A stretch of 64,000 bases of DNA. Origin: Alnus glutinosa (taxonomy: Eukaryota; Streptophyta; Magnoliopsida; Fagales; Betulaceae). How positions within the stretch are numbered: the stretch's first letter is position 1; every line of letters begins with the position of its first letter. The stretch is from positions 30,481,544-30,545,543 of the forward strand of contig NC_084887.1 in assembly GCF_958979055.1 (NCBI RefSeq), written 5' to 3'. Below are positions 22,300 through 35,142 of this stretch, piece after piece. The notes beneath the pieces were generated by a model. That model was not told the DNA's origin and did no database searches. It saw only the letters and a list, made by a program, of their open reading frames with translations. The position numbers were made by a program, and so were the translations under genes.

Positions 22300-23065
22300 T
22301 ATTGATGGACAAAGTTTTCCTTCAAATTAAGTTGGAGAAATTTTTTTCCAATTTAATCTATTAAACTAATATATTTAGAGGAGTAATTATAAATATTCGA
22401 CTCTCATCCCATTAAGTTAATGTGGCATTGCTCGTCGATCCTTAAATTTTTTTATCTCATTTTTTAATAAATACTGTTCCAAAAATTGAGTGAGACTGAC
22501 ATTTCGTGAGTTGAATGTGTAGGCAATATTAGTCCATCTGAGAAACATATCAGTTGTTAAAACTTGTCTTTCAATTTTGTCCATGTCTTGATTTACGTGG
22601 TTGTCTGTTGTGCAAAAAACATGACATAAAGTATGTAAAGCTTAGTCAGAAAATCAAAAACTAATATATTATATTATAGAGGAAAGAGGTATTTTCGTAT
22701 GTGGTTGGATATGATAAGATGGTATGGGTTCCTTTGGTTTTGAATGAATTGTAATTGATTACCTTAAGGTCACCGTCAAGTCTCATCACGGTTGCTGACC
22801 ATCCAATCATCGGTCACTTGGTGGCCAGCGGCGAAAGGATAGTTTTAAAAAATAGTTATTGAGAATTGATTGTCGCCGCAACCGTAAGTGGTGGCCACCA
22901 CTCACCAGGCCATGCTTTGTGGTGGTATGGTAGGTGTTGTTGGTGAGGGGTATTTATCAAATTTTCAATAAATTATGGCTGAAATGACATTTATCTCATT
23001 CCATGTATGTGATATATATAACAATAATATTGTAGCATAAATGGCTGAAGACCATCACATACATG

Positions 23066-23106
<41 letters not shown>

Positions 23107-23316
23107 AGAAATGCGATGGGAGGCATAATGGTGGAGATACAAAATGAATGAATCACCGAGTCACAAGGCATCAACAATTAATACAGATATATGATTCCCA
23201 CTTTGCATGAACGGTGTAGATTGAATGCGCACATCACATGCCTCCCATTATATATTCCTCACATGATTTGATGCCTCCTACCGCCAAACATTTATTTATT
23301 TATTTATTATTTTTAT
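22300..23316. other. Intergenic with an inverted repeat and (TA)n run
   Basis: No gene seen. A 15-bp perfect inverted repeat ttccatgtatgtgat lies at 22999-23013 against 23054-23068. A (TA)n microsatellite follows directly at about 23068-23104. Confidence 0.55.
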
Positions 23317-23790
23317 TAAATATTATGAATAATTTTATAAGACTACCGAACTATACGCCGTTTTAGGATAAATGTACGAACTGCAAACGTTTCAAACTGC
23401 GTTAATAACTTTTCTAAACGTTTCACTTAAGGATATTCCGTTAGAATTTGCTATTAAATCCTGCCAAAATTTCAAAAATACCAATGTTTTTTTTAAAAAA
23501 AAAAATTATAAATTTTTTTAAGATTCAAGCATAGGTATTTTTACAAATTTCATTAAATTTTGACCAACACCTAAATCCTATTTTCTTTTTTTATTCTTTT
23601 TTTTTTCCTAAAAAAATAGGGTTATTTTGAGTACTCCGTTAGGATTTAACAGCAAATCCTAATGGGATACCTTTAAGTGAAACGTTTAGAAACGTGATTA
23701 CTCCAGTTTGAAACGTTTGCTAATTTAGTAACCTCATCTCAAAATGACGTATAATTCGATACCCTTTTGTAAAGTTATCCCTAAATATTA
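23317..23790. mobile_element. Mutator-type long-arm MITE, 456 bp, 9-bp TSD
   Basis: The exact 9-bp repeat taaatatta flanks 23326-23781. Inverted arms of roughly 150 bp are visible; both include CAAACGTTTCAAACTG and CTAAACGTTTCACTTAA. No protein. Long arms plus a 9-bp TSD indicate the Mutator superfamily. Confidence 0.8.
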
Positions 23791-24250
23791 ACTTATAAGT
23801 AATTTATTTTGTGGTTTGGATAACCCATTCCTTTTACCCAAATATAAATACGTTTTTATGCCATTCAATGAACAAGTTTTGCCCTAATAATACGTTTTTT
23901 GGCCACTCAATGAAAAATAAAAATTGGAGTGAAAAAATGGGTGTGATATATCCACTGTATGGGGAACCTAATCGTCTCTGGATCAGTCCCAAACCAATTA
24001 TTAATTAAACCATTAGCACATGATCATGTGCTCGAGTCAATCAGACAATTTTGATAAATTCCATTACTTTATTTATTTATTTTAATATCGGAATTTTAAA
24101 CAATAGAATAGGCAAAAAAATAGATTTAAGTACCATTCCAATATTTCTCGTAGCACATGGTCTACCTTCAATAGTGTTACACTCAAGGAATATATTGCGA
24201 AATAGTTAGTGGGAAAAAGCATGCCCTACTCACCCCTTTGCATAGTTATC
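23791..24250. other. Intergenic, no gene seen
   Basis: AT-rich; no recognisable protein or element ends. Confidence 0.4.
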
Positions 24251-24341
24251 TCTTTTTTTTTTTTTTTTTTTTTTTTCTGAAGGCTCTTGCTTCATTCATC
24301 TTCCAAGTATAACATGTACTGGGATTGCTTGGCATATGCTC

Positions 24342-24345
<4 letters not shown>
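24251..24345 (-). mobile_element. Possible LINE 3' end (poly-T on plus strand)
   Basis: A T-run of about 25 bases at 24251-24276 is followed by ctgaaggctcttgcttcatt. Read in reverse this gives a LINE-like GAAGCAAGAGCCTTCAG before poly(A). No TSD partner was found. Confidence 0.35.

Positions 24346-24375
<30 letters not shown>
24346..24375. repeat. Poly(G) homopolymer, 30 bp
   Basis: Thirty consecutive G residues, very rare in plant nuclear DNA of this AT content. It could form quadruplex DNA or be a length-uncertain assembly tract. Confidence 0.95.
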
Positions 24376-24377
<2 letters not shown>

Positions 24378-24622
24378 GCGTAAATGTTTCTTTATTGCCA
24401 TTCCATCCCCACTCGCCAAAGACTTTCATCCACTCTTATTCTGTTGGTTGTGTTTATTAGCCTTTAGATTTTTTTTTTTTTTTCTTTTTTTAATAAATGT
24501 TGATTCAATGACCGATGGACATTGTCATACCAGCCAAATAAGATGAGCGTCATTGAGTATGTAACATTACTGAGGAGGTAACTCAAGTATGAGGAATTGA
24601 AGGTGGTGTTCTTCTTTACCGC

Positions 24623-24999
24623 ACCTCATGGATCTCTCTTTTTTTTTTTTTTTTTCTTTTTTTTTTCTTTTTTTTTTCTTTTTTTTTTATCTAATTAAAA
24701 AGGCGTGAAGGGGCGACAAGTGTAATTATTTCCCTTGGGCGTGACTATCAGGGTTCCCACCCGCTGTTGAATGTTCGGATTGCGTCATAGCTACTGCCTT
24801 GGAAGGCAAGTCCGTCACCACAGCCCCACCAAAATGCAAGTTGGTAAACCCCATTCTTAATAGCATCTAGTTCGTAGACTACTACTATAAGCGAGTTTGA
24901 ATTCGTGACCACAAAGAAGAAAGGAGGAAAGAGTTAAACCCTATCTCCTCTTGCTTTACCAACTCAATTACCACTTTGGTGGTTTACCTCATGGATCTC
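24623..24999 (-). mobile_element. tRNA-derived SINE, about 349 bp, minus strand, 14-bp TSD
   Basis: The exact repeat acctcatggatctc lies at 24623-24636 and 24986-24999. The insert (24637-24985) has a C-interrupted poly(T) at its left end, which is the poly(A) tail read in reverse. On the minus strand its 5' end carries the A-box-like TGGTAATTGAGTTGG and, about 60 bp on, a weak B-box-like GAATTCAAACTC. It has no open frame. Confidence 0.78.
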
Positions 25000-27673
25000 A
25001 CTTGTCTAGTTTGTCAACTCAAAATAATTACAACACAAGTACGATTAAAGAAAAAAGACTTAGGTTTTAGTTACTTTCTATGGGTTGAGATTGTGACGTG
25101 TGTCCTATAACAAGACATAAGAGACACGTGTTTTATTCTCGACGAGTCCGGTGCTAATTGGAAATGGACCCAACCCAAGTTCGAAGCCAAATCCTTGAAG
25201 AAAATATGACAAAGAACTTGATGTTTTTACTACATCCATACTTGAGATCTGATTGATTTGCTTTTGAAAAGTCTATGTTGTTCTTATTTCAAAAACTTGC
25301 GCAGATAGAAAATTGTTAGTTTAATAATTTAACTAATATTTTGACAGCAATGTGACCGGATATACAAGGTCTTCTTTATTAATTGCCGGTCGACTTATCC
25401 ATTTTCACTCCTCAACCAATCATTTCACTGCCGTTATTTGTTGGAAAATATGTATGGAAAAGGAAAAATATGAAGGCAAAAAATTAAAGGCTTCAAGGCC
25501 CGATCACAAAATAATTAATATTTTACTCTAGAATAGCATTTTTTAGAGTAACTTAAAACACCCTTAGAATGAGAATAATGCAAAAGGATTGTAAGAGAAG
25601 AGAATATGGCTATTGTGTTGTGTCTTTGGAGATAACCATAAGTTGTTCCTATTTACAGTGATTTTGGACTCATCTCAACGGTCCAAACTGATTCAATCTA
25701 ACGGCCACAAATTATAACCACTATATCCCATTTAATTGCCACCTTAACGAGCATTTTAGTACCTTCAAATGGCTCGGATCTCGGCCGATCGAGATAGTTG
25801 ATTTAAACTCAACCTTCTTTCTAGGTGTAAAGTGCGCCTTATAGCGTCTAAAGCCTATTTCTCTTGCCCTTGCCCACCCCACTAGGCGATTAGCTCTATT
25901 CTCCATCATGGTTGACTTCATTGTGACAATCATAGTTATCATTTATATTGCTTACAATGATGTTTTTCATAAATAAACTAAACACATAGAAATTGATTAT
26001 TACAATTTTTTATTTTTTGGAAGAAAAAAAAAATAAAAAAATCCATTGCCTGGACCTAATGGACTGATTAATATTTACAAGATTTATGTCAGCGGGCGAG
26101 GAAACACCGAACCAAATGTTTTATATTGGGTATGCAATTATTATGGGTGTTAAAAGTTAACAATTAGTATCCCTTCCTTAAAAATAATTAAAAATAAAAA
26201 TAAAAATAAAAAAACAGTTTGCAGCTGTGACCTCTAGGCCCATTCTGTTTGGCGACAAAGAAAAAAGTAACCTTTTGTGTGTGTGTGCATGTTTGTCTCT
26301 TTTTTTTTGGCTGAATGATATAAGATATGCCGGAGAGGGATTGAGGGAGGCTCTCTCTTCAAGGAAAATGTGACACATTAACTGATTAAAATTACCATGA
26401 AAATCTTAAAAGCTCAATCACAAATTAAACAAATTTAATGTCATAAATGTCATCACAGTGCCCCAAGTAAATACTAAAAATAAAACAAAGAATGCATAAA
26501 TGACTTCCCCTTCAGACCTACGCATTTTATCGGCCTATCTTGCCGGTTTCATAACCTAAGAGGGGAAAGAATGAGCGTAAGGTTCAACAAGTAATATTCT
26601 TAACTGTTGTAAAAATGGTTGAATTGAAAATCATTTAATAAATAGAAATAGGAGTTCAGATAATATATAGCGTAAAACATATAACATAAACTTTTTTTTT
26701 TTTTGCTGTGCTCAAAACCTATTCCTCTATTTATTTTTATTTTTATTTTTTAATATAGAATTGCATACAATTATGTCCGTATGCATCGGTTGTACGATCC
26801 AACCTTTGAGATCTGGCATCACCCGTGGCCGCGGACGTGCCATGGCTTGCTAATCCATTTTTCGAAAATACATGTTGGAATTAAATAAGATAGAAAATGC
26901 ATAATTTAAATTTGTTGATCATTTTTTGAAAATACATAATTAATTTTTTTATTCAAAAATTATAAAATTACTTTCAATCTTTCATTAGGAGGAATAGATC
27001 ATAAATGGTCCACTTGGACCTTCTACAAATTAGGTTTCTAACTAAGGCTAATAACTCACTTAATGAGCCTAAACATAATTATAACTCTTAGCTTAATTGG
27101 ATTTATTAACCTATGGCTATAACATAACTTAAGGCCCATAACTTAATAAAATGGACCAACAATTCTTTTTAGACATTTTGGACAGAAAATTTCATATTTA
27201 ATATGTAATGTTCATTTTTCATGACATTTTCAAGAAACCAATTTGTCTCGGAAAGATTGGTTTAACACTAGTCATTAGGTTATGAATTCATGTTTATGCT
27301 CTAAACCAAAAAGCATCTTAATCATGGAGTTTTTGGCCTTGAAAGTTGCTGCCTTGGCCAATTCTCCATCATAATGATTTTTAAAAGTTTTTTTTACATC
27401 AAATAATGTTTTATAAGCCTAAAGTTAAATCCCCTCAATCAATTTCATGCAAGAACTGCCACTTAATGACTATCACTACTAGGATTTTCCCCTTGACCGA
27501 ATCTTACCCCACCTTATGGCACTATGCTATATTGCTTTTCTGTATTTTGTAAACATGCTTTTGTAAAGTCATTTCACAATGCTAAAACAAGGGCTTAAAA
27601 AGTGGCTTGGAGTTAGGTGGCCTTTCTCTAACACTCTACTCATCATGGTTAGTCTAGGAATAGGAGTTTGAAC
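25000..27673. other. Intergenic, no gene seen
   Basis: AT-rich with short poly(A)/poly(T) tracts. The sequence TGTTGGAAAATATG near 25438 looks like the start of a copia-type LTR, but no right end or TSD was found. Short frames at 25721-25942 and 26178-26378 show no domain. Confidence 0.4.
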
Positions 27674-27951
27674 TAATGGCCAGTTTGGGTTTGTGATTTC
27701 AAAAAATACAATTTTAAAATGTGTAATTTGAAAATAGTTAAATATTTGGCAAAATCACAGTTTGGCATTTAAAATCGTAGGTTAGCCTTTAAAATTCAGC
27801 GTTTTCAAAAAAACACAATTTTACCTGCGATTTGAAAAAACTGATTTCTGCATTTTCAAATCGCAATTTTTAAAAAACGCAATTCCTAAACGATTCATTT
27901 TCTGCGATTTGGTTTATTGTCTATGAAATCGCAATCCCAAACGCACCATAA
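27674..27951. mobile_element. PIF/Harbinger-type (Tourist-like) MITE, 272 bp, TAA TSD
   Basis: Left end TGGCCAGTTTGGGTTTGTG (27677) and right end complement TGGTGCGTTTGGGATTGCG (27948) form the TIRs. TAA flanks both sides (27674-27676, 27949-27951). The interior repeats AAATCGCAATTTTT-like words; no protein. Confidence 0.72.
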
Positions 27952-28650
27952 ATCAAAAAAATTAAAAAAAAAAAAAGGAACATATCATATGCTTATTTAT
28001 TTAATAGCATTTAAAACACCTACATTCATGCTTTTTAAGAATTTGGAATTCTAATTCTCTTTCCTTTTATTTTTTTTTCCTTATATAAAATAATAACAAC
28101 TGTAGGATTTTTGCGAGATTTAAACCTACGTCCTTTAATATAAATAAAATTGAAAATTTATTTTCACATTTGTGGGCCTATGATCCATTTTACTATGTTA
28201 TCTTGGGTCCAATTAGTAGGGCATAGTAATTCTAGATGTCATATTCATGTTACTCTTTTGTTCATCTAATAATGATGTGATTTTTAAAATTACTATTGGA
28301 CTTGTGATTGATCATTATTGAATTTTGACCAAATCATGATTTTAAAAGCTGCATTATTATTATAAGAACATGGTCATAATGTCTAGAATTACTCAATTGG
28401 GCCTAAACATTTATGCCCATCACCATGGCCTAACCTACAGACTAAGTTAGGGTTTAAGGTCGGGGGTGTTACAAGTATATTATTATGCTTGATTTGAGCT
28501 TATTTATGAATCAAACATTCAATATACTAAGCATGTTAAAGAGATTCAAACATCGACTAACAATATGAAAAACACACCCACTTGCCAGTTGAGGCGACCC
28601 TATAGACTGTGTTCTTATAATTTACTTAGTAAACAAAAGGGTTAATTACA
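27952..28650. other. Intergenic; possible LTR terminus
   Basis: No gene. The stretch gggggtgttaca near 28461-28472 looks like the end of a gypsy-type LTR, but no matching start was found. Confidence 0.35.
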
Positions 28651-29331
28651 CTTTGTGTAACACCTCACTCAAACACATGACAATTATTAATTAATTCCAA
28701 TTTCGAAATCGAGATTAGAGTAAGGGAATAATTATGGTTGTTAATTGAATGAGGCTAGTCGTGATGTGATTGAAACATAGGAAAAATGGGGTTCAAAACA
28801 CTTAGAATTTTTGGGTGGCATTCGAACGACCTAAGCCGCGTTAGGATGAAGAAAGTAGTTCGAATATCGTTTGAATGTCCATGTAGGACGATGCGTCATG
28901 AATGATTTGAATTTACCGTTAGAATGACTCGACACTCGTTCGAACGAGGATTGCTAGGACAAGGAAAGTTTTTTGAATTTCACTCGAATGTGTCACATAG
29001 GATACAATGTCATAAGTGAGCTGAAACAACCGTTAGAACACGCCATAGATTGTTCAAGCGTGAATGTCCTGCATACGAATTAGATAGGTCCAAAACCGCA
29101 AAACACGGGGATAAGCTTATTTAAACCCTTAGGTAGACACTAAGGCACCATTTGGTGTGTGCTCTAGCCTCAATAGACAGAGAGAATAGAGAAACAAGCT
29201 CTTTGGGTTTATTGGCTGTTTAGTTATAACAAAAAATACCAAAGTTTTTCCACTACAATACCTACTAGGAAAGGAAAATAGTGGCACCCTAGTTAATTAT
29301 GAGTTAATTAAGTTGGAGGTGTTACACTTTG
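28651..29331. mobile_element. Solo LTR (gypsy-like), 671 bp, 5-bp TSD
   Basis: TGTAACACCTC at 28656 and GAGGTGTTACA ending at 29326 form a 5'-TG...CA-3' unit with an 11-bp inverted terminus. It is flanked on both sides by CTTTG (28651-28655, 29327-29331). It splits a sequence that would otherwise read attacactttgtccccctaa. A TATTTAAA-like site near 29109-29116 could be the old LTR promoter. No internal retrotransposon domain is present. Confidence 0.82.
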
Positions 29332-30590
29332 TCCCCCTAAACTACCTTCCCATTTACATTTTTACTTTTAAACTATGACTCATTGCAACATGCTCTTTGA
29401 ACTACCACTTTATTACGAGTAGGTCCCCAAGTTAGATTTGGGCATTAGAAATTTGATGAAATCTGTCACATGTAAGTGGCACGTGACACGTGACACTGAA
29501 ATATTTTTTTGTGACAAATTTATCGTAGTTAAATTGAAAACACCACGTTTAAAATTACTTAACAAAAAAATCTAAACAAAATGGGATTTAATCTTTGGCT
29601 CTCTCCTCTTTATCATTTATGGTCTTTCACAACGGGTATAAAGAGTGCCCAGAGAAGATACAGTGAGTCGCTACCATCAGCTTAGGCGGAAGGTGTCACT
29701 AGTGGTGGAGAAAACTATAGATGGCGAGACTAAGAACAAATCCATGTTGTGAGAGGTGGTCGCTTGTTGTGGAGCCCCCCGTGACCACCCCATGCTGTGG
29801 ATGCACGGGGTGGTCGCGCCAGCACCACCCTTGCGGAGGTAACAAGCAAGATTTGAAGCTATTGATGTGTGCAGACACAAGTGATACCAACAGCAAGAAG
29901 GAATAAGAAGCAAAAATTGTCTCCACGGTCGGAGATTTAAGATTTGGAGCTATAAGATTTGATACTGTGGTTTGTTCTGAAATTTTTGTATTTTTCTCGG
30001 GTCAGTGTTCTTGCATTTGATTATCATAATATCATTCTGGGACAAAAGGGAATTAATTGTTTTCTTTTCTGCAATATGGGTGTATGGAATTTTAGCTTCT
30101 CTATGTTCAAATTAATAATCACTCTCAAAAGGGAAATATGATGTTTCCTTTTTCTCATTCTAGGAATTGTCATACTTCTTTTTCTGCAATCTGTTTGAGA
30201 TCCACTGATATGTGTACTTTCAATTTGTCAAATAATTAGTCTAATATATGTTATGTCCATTCAATAATGAGGTGATATTTAAAATAATTATTTAATTAAA
30301 TTTTAATAATAATCAATTAAAATTTTAATAGTAATTTTAAAAAACGACATTATTATTGAAGGAATACAAGAAAAGCTTCTAACATTACTCGTCTTAGTAT
30401 TAGTATAACATTCTTGCTATACTGACCAAACAAAATTCCTATAAAAGGGAATTTCGATTTTTAAAATAAATTTAATGATTAATGAACATCGTAATGTTTC
30501 CCAAACACAAAAACAGATTCTTATTGCACCATAAGTACCGACTAAAAAAAAGGAAAAAGATTCCTAATATAGAAATGGCTCCTCTTTTTT
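29332..30590. other. Intergenic with GC-rich hairpin
   Basis: No gene. At about 29788-29820 arms CGTGACCACCCC and GGGGTGGTCGCG form a hairpin in a locally GC-rich patch that recurs elsewhere in the window. A (TTA)n run follows near 30593-30622. Confidence 0.5.
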
Positions 30591-30591
30591 A

Positions 30592-30622
<31 letters not shown>

Positions 30623-30624
30623 TT

Positions 30625-32340
30625 GCCTCAAGCCTAATGGAATGAACCTGACCATTGAATTTGTGTCATGGATCTGGATTGATTTTGTACCTTTAAAAAG
30701 TGATTATTTTAGAATAACGCATATCCATTATTTGATAGAGAGCCAAAGGAGGTTTAATATCATCATCTTGGTAGGACCGTTACGGTACCAACAGGCCAGC
30801 ACACGGGCAAGGGTGACCTTCACAATTATGCAATTCTCTCTTACATTTTTTTTTTTACAAAAAAAAAAAAAAATAATTTTTAATTTTTTTATCAATTAAA
30901 AGTGACCAACCGTACCAGATCGAACTCTCATTATCACCCAATATTTTGGCCTCCTTCCCCCATCAGAAACTAGTAAGTTAGGGAACCAAATTGGGCCCCC
31001 TTTTGATTATTAACAAATGGTTGCTCCATTAATTAACCCAAGCTAGGAAGTAGCTAGCTACTCTAACTTGGCTTCAGCTCAAGCTCCTAACGTATGTTAT
31101 TGTCAATTGCAGACTCATGTTGCATGTAATTCATTGGCCATTAAATAATTAATTTTGTTTTTTTTTTTTTTAAGAAAAATTTGTTTCTTAATTTTTTATT
31201 TTATTTTTATCATTAAGATATGCCACGTGAGTTTATAAGAGAATTGTAGAAAAAGTTATAATACCACAAATATTTTTCATTTTTTTTTTTAAATAAACCC
31301 GTGAAAGCTTTATCTCAATTTGGCATGCTTAACCAATTAGCATGTAGATCCTTTATTTAACTTGATAATGAAAAAAAAATATTAAGCTTATGTTTTTTAC
31401 TTCCCAAAAAAAGCCTTTTATGTTTTCAAATACAAAAACACACTTTTTTTCAAAATATTTAAAAAATAATTCACTTTTCAAAACACAACAGACTTTTTTA
31501 CAAAACTGTTCACACGTTTTTATAATAATATTTTGAGAAAACGAATGTTTATTTTTGTTAGGATATAACTTAACTTATTACTTCAAAAAAAATAACGAGG
31601 TGAACCTGGAAGTTGCACAGTCATCCAGACTCATCCTTAAAGAATGAAAATGGTGGCCTAGCAGCTAATCCAATAGGATAGAGGTGGCTGTGTGGCCACC
31701 CCTATCTGATAGAGGTGGTTGCACGACCATCATCTCCTCTATTGATGATGTGCACACAAACACTTTCTTTTTATTTTTTTGTAAGTGAAGAAGTCAACCT
31801 CACACTTCTTGTTTTTTCTCACCCGAAGCATGTTTTCCAACAAGTTTTCCAAACAATTTTCTAAAGTGGATCATAGGTAAAACATTTTTTCAAATGTAGA
31901 GACCGTAGATTACATTAAAAACACTTCTCAACTTTATAATTTTATATCACATTAAGCTCCTCAAGTTTTGGGAAGGAAAAAAATGACAATTTCCTTTTTC
32001 TCTTGTCAATAAAATTGTGTAGAAATTTAACTTAAAATTGGTTAGAAATTTGGATGGATTTATCACATTTTGAAAAACTGGAAATTCGAGAAAATTTGAA
32101 ACTATACCGATCGATGACTTTAAGTTCTTGACAACTATAACAATTGGAAAGCGTTTTTATATTCAATAAATTAAGAAAGCTAATTATAATCCATTTTGAA
32201 TTATAATCGTTTAAATTTCGTACAATAATTTCATAGTAGAGCTTAAAATCAAATTGGGATCCTCTGGAATTTGTAAAATAATTTTATGATAGAGCTTAAA
32301 TTGAAATTGTTTTCGTAAAAAATAAATTCAGACTTCAACA
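30625..32340. other. Intergenic, no gene seen
   Basis: AT-rich. A hairpin GATAGAGGTGGCT / GGCCACCCCTATC lies at about 31678-31707, a relative of the GC-rich hairpin family. Nothing else. Confidence 0.45.
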
Positions 32341-33960
32341 TCTGACATTTGACCCCTTCAACTTACAATAATTATTATTATTTACACCTTCAAGTATATT
32401 CTAGGATTAAAATGGATGGAAAGTTACATGCGTGATGCACACGTGCTAATTTTTTACTTGAAATACCCAAATTACCTCTCTATCACCATTTGTCATTTTG
32501 GTTTGCTTTATTATTATTATTATTAACCAATCACCTAAGTTCTTCACAACTCCTAAAAAATTATTTAAAAAAAGATGAAAGTAAAACAAAAAAATTAATT
32601 AAAAAAAGAAGAAGGTGAGGGGTCGAGGCTTGAAGGGGTGGTTTGGACACCCTAACACTAGCTTTTGAGAGTGGTTGACCATCCTATGTGGCCAAGGGAT
32701 AATTTGAATAACTCTAAAAGCCAATTTTAAGAAGGACGAACCAATTCTCGAGGTTTAGAGTGTGGTTGAATCACCCATTTAATCACTCAAATTACTTCCC
32801 TTAAGGTTTTAAGGGATGGCCGAACCACCTCTTTAAGGTTGAGTAGGTTGTCCAGCCACCCCTAAAAATAATTGAGAGAGTGGTGGATGTAACACCTAAA
32901 AAAAGGTTCACATTACATATAGCATGTTTGGAAGTTTTTACTTGCTACTATGGACTCATAAGCATTTGTAAAATTGTTAATTTTACAGCTATAGTCGCAC
33001 AGGTCGCAGATGAGCCCGAGGGATACGTCTCGTATGACCTATATAGCTATGGGGTCATAGTTTTGGAAAGCTTAAGACAAGGGCTTAACTTTTGAAGACT
33101 AAAGGTTAAATTTAGTTGGCCTATATATTTGTCATTTCTGTTGAGGTATAGTTATGAAACTCATGAACAGTAATGAGTTGTATACATTGAACCAAAATTG
33201 TACTTAAAGATATGTATGAATGAAAGTTATGTTTCAGTTTAGTGCTGTTAGTTCTTCTTATAGATATAATTCAGTTAAAGTTCAAAGAAGAAAATATATA
33301 GCATATTTTCTCGTTGCGTTGATTATTAGGAATAGTAGTAGAACCATATGAATATTACGAATAATGCATTTATCTAAGTGAATCGTTACAGTAGATCATC
33401 CCTTCAAGGCTTTTTAAATGTGATCAAACCATCTCTTCAAAACTTTTAGATGTGGTCGAACCACCCCTTTAAGGCTAAGAGGGTGGTCGACTGCCTTCGT
33501 AGCTAATCACCTCCTCAAAGCTTTTGAGGGTGGCTAAGCACCTTCTCAACCTTGAGGTAGTGATTCGGTATTTCAACTACCATTTTAACCCCTCATTATT
33601 TTTTAATAATTATTTTTTCCTCTTTTTTTTTTGACATTTTTAAATAATTTTTAGGGGTTGTGAAGAACTTAGATGGTTAATTATTTTTTTAATACATGTA
33701 TTGTTTAAAGAGATGCCCATGTGGTGGCTTTAGAGAAAAAAAACAAAAACAAAAACGGTGGAGTTATAGAAGAAGAATTCAGATATTTCAAGTAAAACAC
33801 TTAAAAAAAACAAAAAAAAAGAAGAAGATATTTCAAGCAAAACATTTGCACATGCGGGTTATGTGGCAACCTTTAACCCATTTTAATGTTAAAATCAATC
33901 CAAAAAAGGTCAATTTAGACATTTCAACCAAAAAAAATTTTGCGGATGCATGATACATGT
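32341..33960. mobile_element. Foldback element with long degenerate inverted arms, split by a solo LTR
   Basis: Left arm TAAGTTCTTCACAACTCCTAA (near 32538) pairs with right-arm complement TAAGTTCTTCACAACCCCTAA (near 33650). ATTAAAATGG near 32405 pairs with its complement near 33878. GC-rich GGTGGTT/AACCACC words fill both inner arms (32630-32880, 33400-33560). Outer boundaries are approximate and no TSD was found. Confidence 0.6.
32883..33395. mobile_element. Solo LTR nested in the foldback element, 503 bp
   Basis: TGTAACACC at 32888 and CGTTACA ending at 33390 give TG...CA termini. Flanking 5-mers gtgga and gtaga match at 4 of 5. There is no internal retrotransposon domain, and an open frame across its left half has no recognisable product. 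Confidence 0.65.
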
Positions 33961-35071
33961 GCGGTTCTTTTTCTTTCTTTTTTCTCCTTCTCCCTTTTTT
34001 TTTTTTTTTTTTTTTTTAAAGTACACTAAGAAACAAAAAGCAAAGGAAAATAAAAGGAAGAAGAAGAATCTTTTCCGCTGCATAGATGAAAAGAACTAGA
34101 AAAAAAGAGAAACTATGAAAATGCAGTTAAAAAACATTTTAATTGCGGCCAAAATTATAAAAGATGGACACAAAAATTTGTATTTCGATTAACTTTTCAA
34201 ATTGTCCAATTAATGAAAGTTGGAATAATAGAATGAATAACGAAAATAATGGAAACAATCCTCCAATCTTAAGTGATTGCAAACAATTAAAAAATTAGAG
34301 TAACCGTAAGCGAATTATTTTTTAAAATAAAGTTAAATAAACTCATACAGATAGTCATACGACTCGTCACAAATTAAAATTTGGAAGTGTGCCTATAAAG
34401 AAAAGATTAAAGATGACGGTTCGAAGGATTAAATATAATTTTTTGTTGTAATTAAATAGATTAGAAATAAGGACAATGGGGTGGCCTATCTAGCCAAGAA
34501 CATTCACATATCTTACTCTGATGGTAACACACGGTCATTAATCATTATAGAAACAAGAAGGTATGGGTGATTTAAATCGTACAACTGAATTGAATTCTTT
34601 GATACGTTTATCTGAGGACACCAAAAATCCAATTTTAATTCGATCAAGAACTAGGGATTTATTTGGTAATGCATTTTAGATGGTATTTTTATTTATTTAT
34701 TTATTTTTGGTTATGATGTGACTAAAGATAAAAATAAATTTGAGCGTTTTATGTTGTTGAGCTTTTTTGTTAATATATATATAAAGAAAAAAACAATTCT
34801 AAAAAACCATTAACAAAACCAGCCAATAGCTAAGTAGGACAGGCTCCATGGCAAATCCTAGCTAAGCTGGGCTGTCAAGAAGGTTGTTGGGGGGTTGGAT
34901 GGTGTTGGCTGGTTTTTTTTTTGTTTTTTTTGTTGGCTGGTCACCGAACTACAAAGTCATCTAAATATGATTTATTTTTTTATTAACTATCTTTGTTCCA
35001 AATAGAATCCTAAAAGACTCACAAAGCCACAAGCTTCCTCTTTTCCTCTTCACATCATCATTGCACATAGG

Positions 35072-35073
<2 letters not shown>
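33961..35073. other. Intergenic, no gene seen
   Basis: AT-rich with a poly(T) run near 33997-34017. It becomes the distal upstream region of the kinase gene. Confidence 0.4.

Positions 35074-35141
<68 letters not shown>
35074..35141. repeat. (CT)n microsatellite upstream of the kinase gene
   Basis: About 34 CT units, some 640 bp before the kinase ATG; shorter CT runs follow near 35398-35425 and 35602-35616. CT/GA tracts are common in plant promoters and leaders. Confidence 0.9.

Positions 35142-35142
<1 letters not shown>

Noticed and set aside
25438-26170. Possible copia LTR starting TGTTGGAAAA
   Set aside because: No matching CA end with a 5-bp target repeat could be found.
32880-33095. 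71-codon plus-strand frame
   Set aside because: It lies within the solo LTR and shows no known protein feature.
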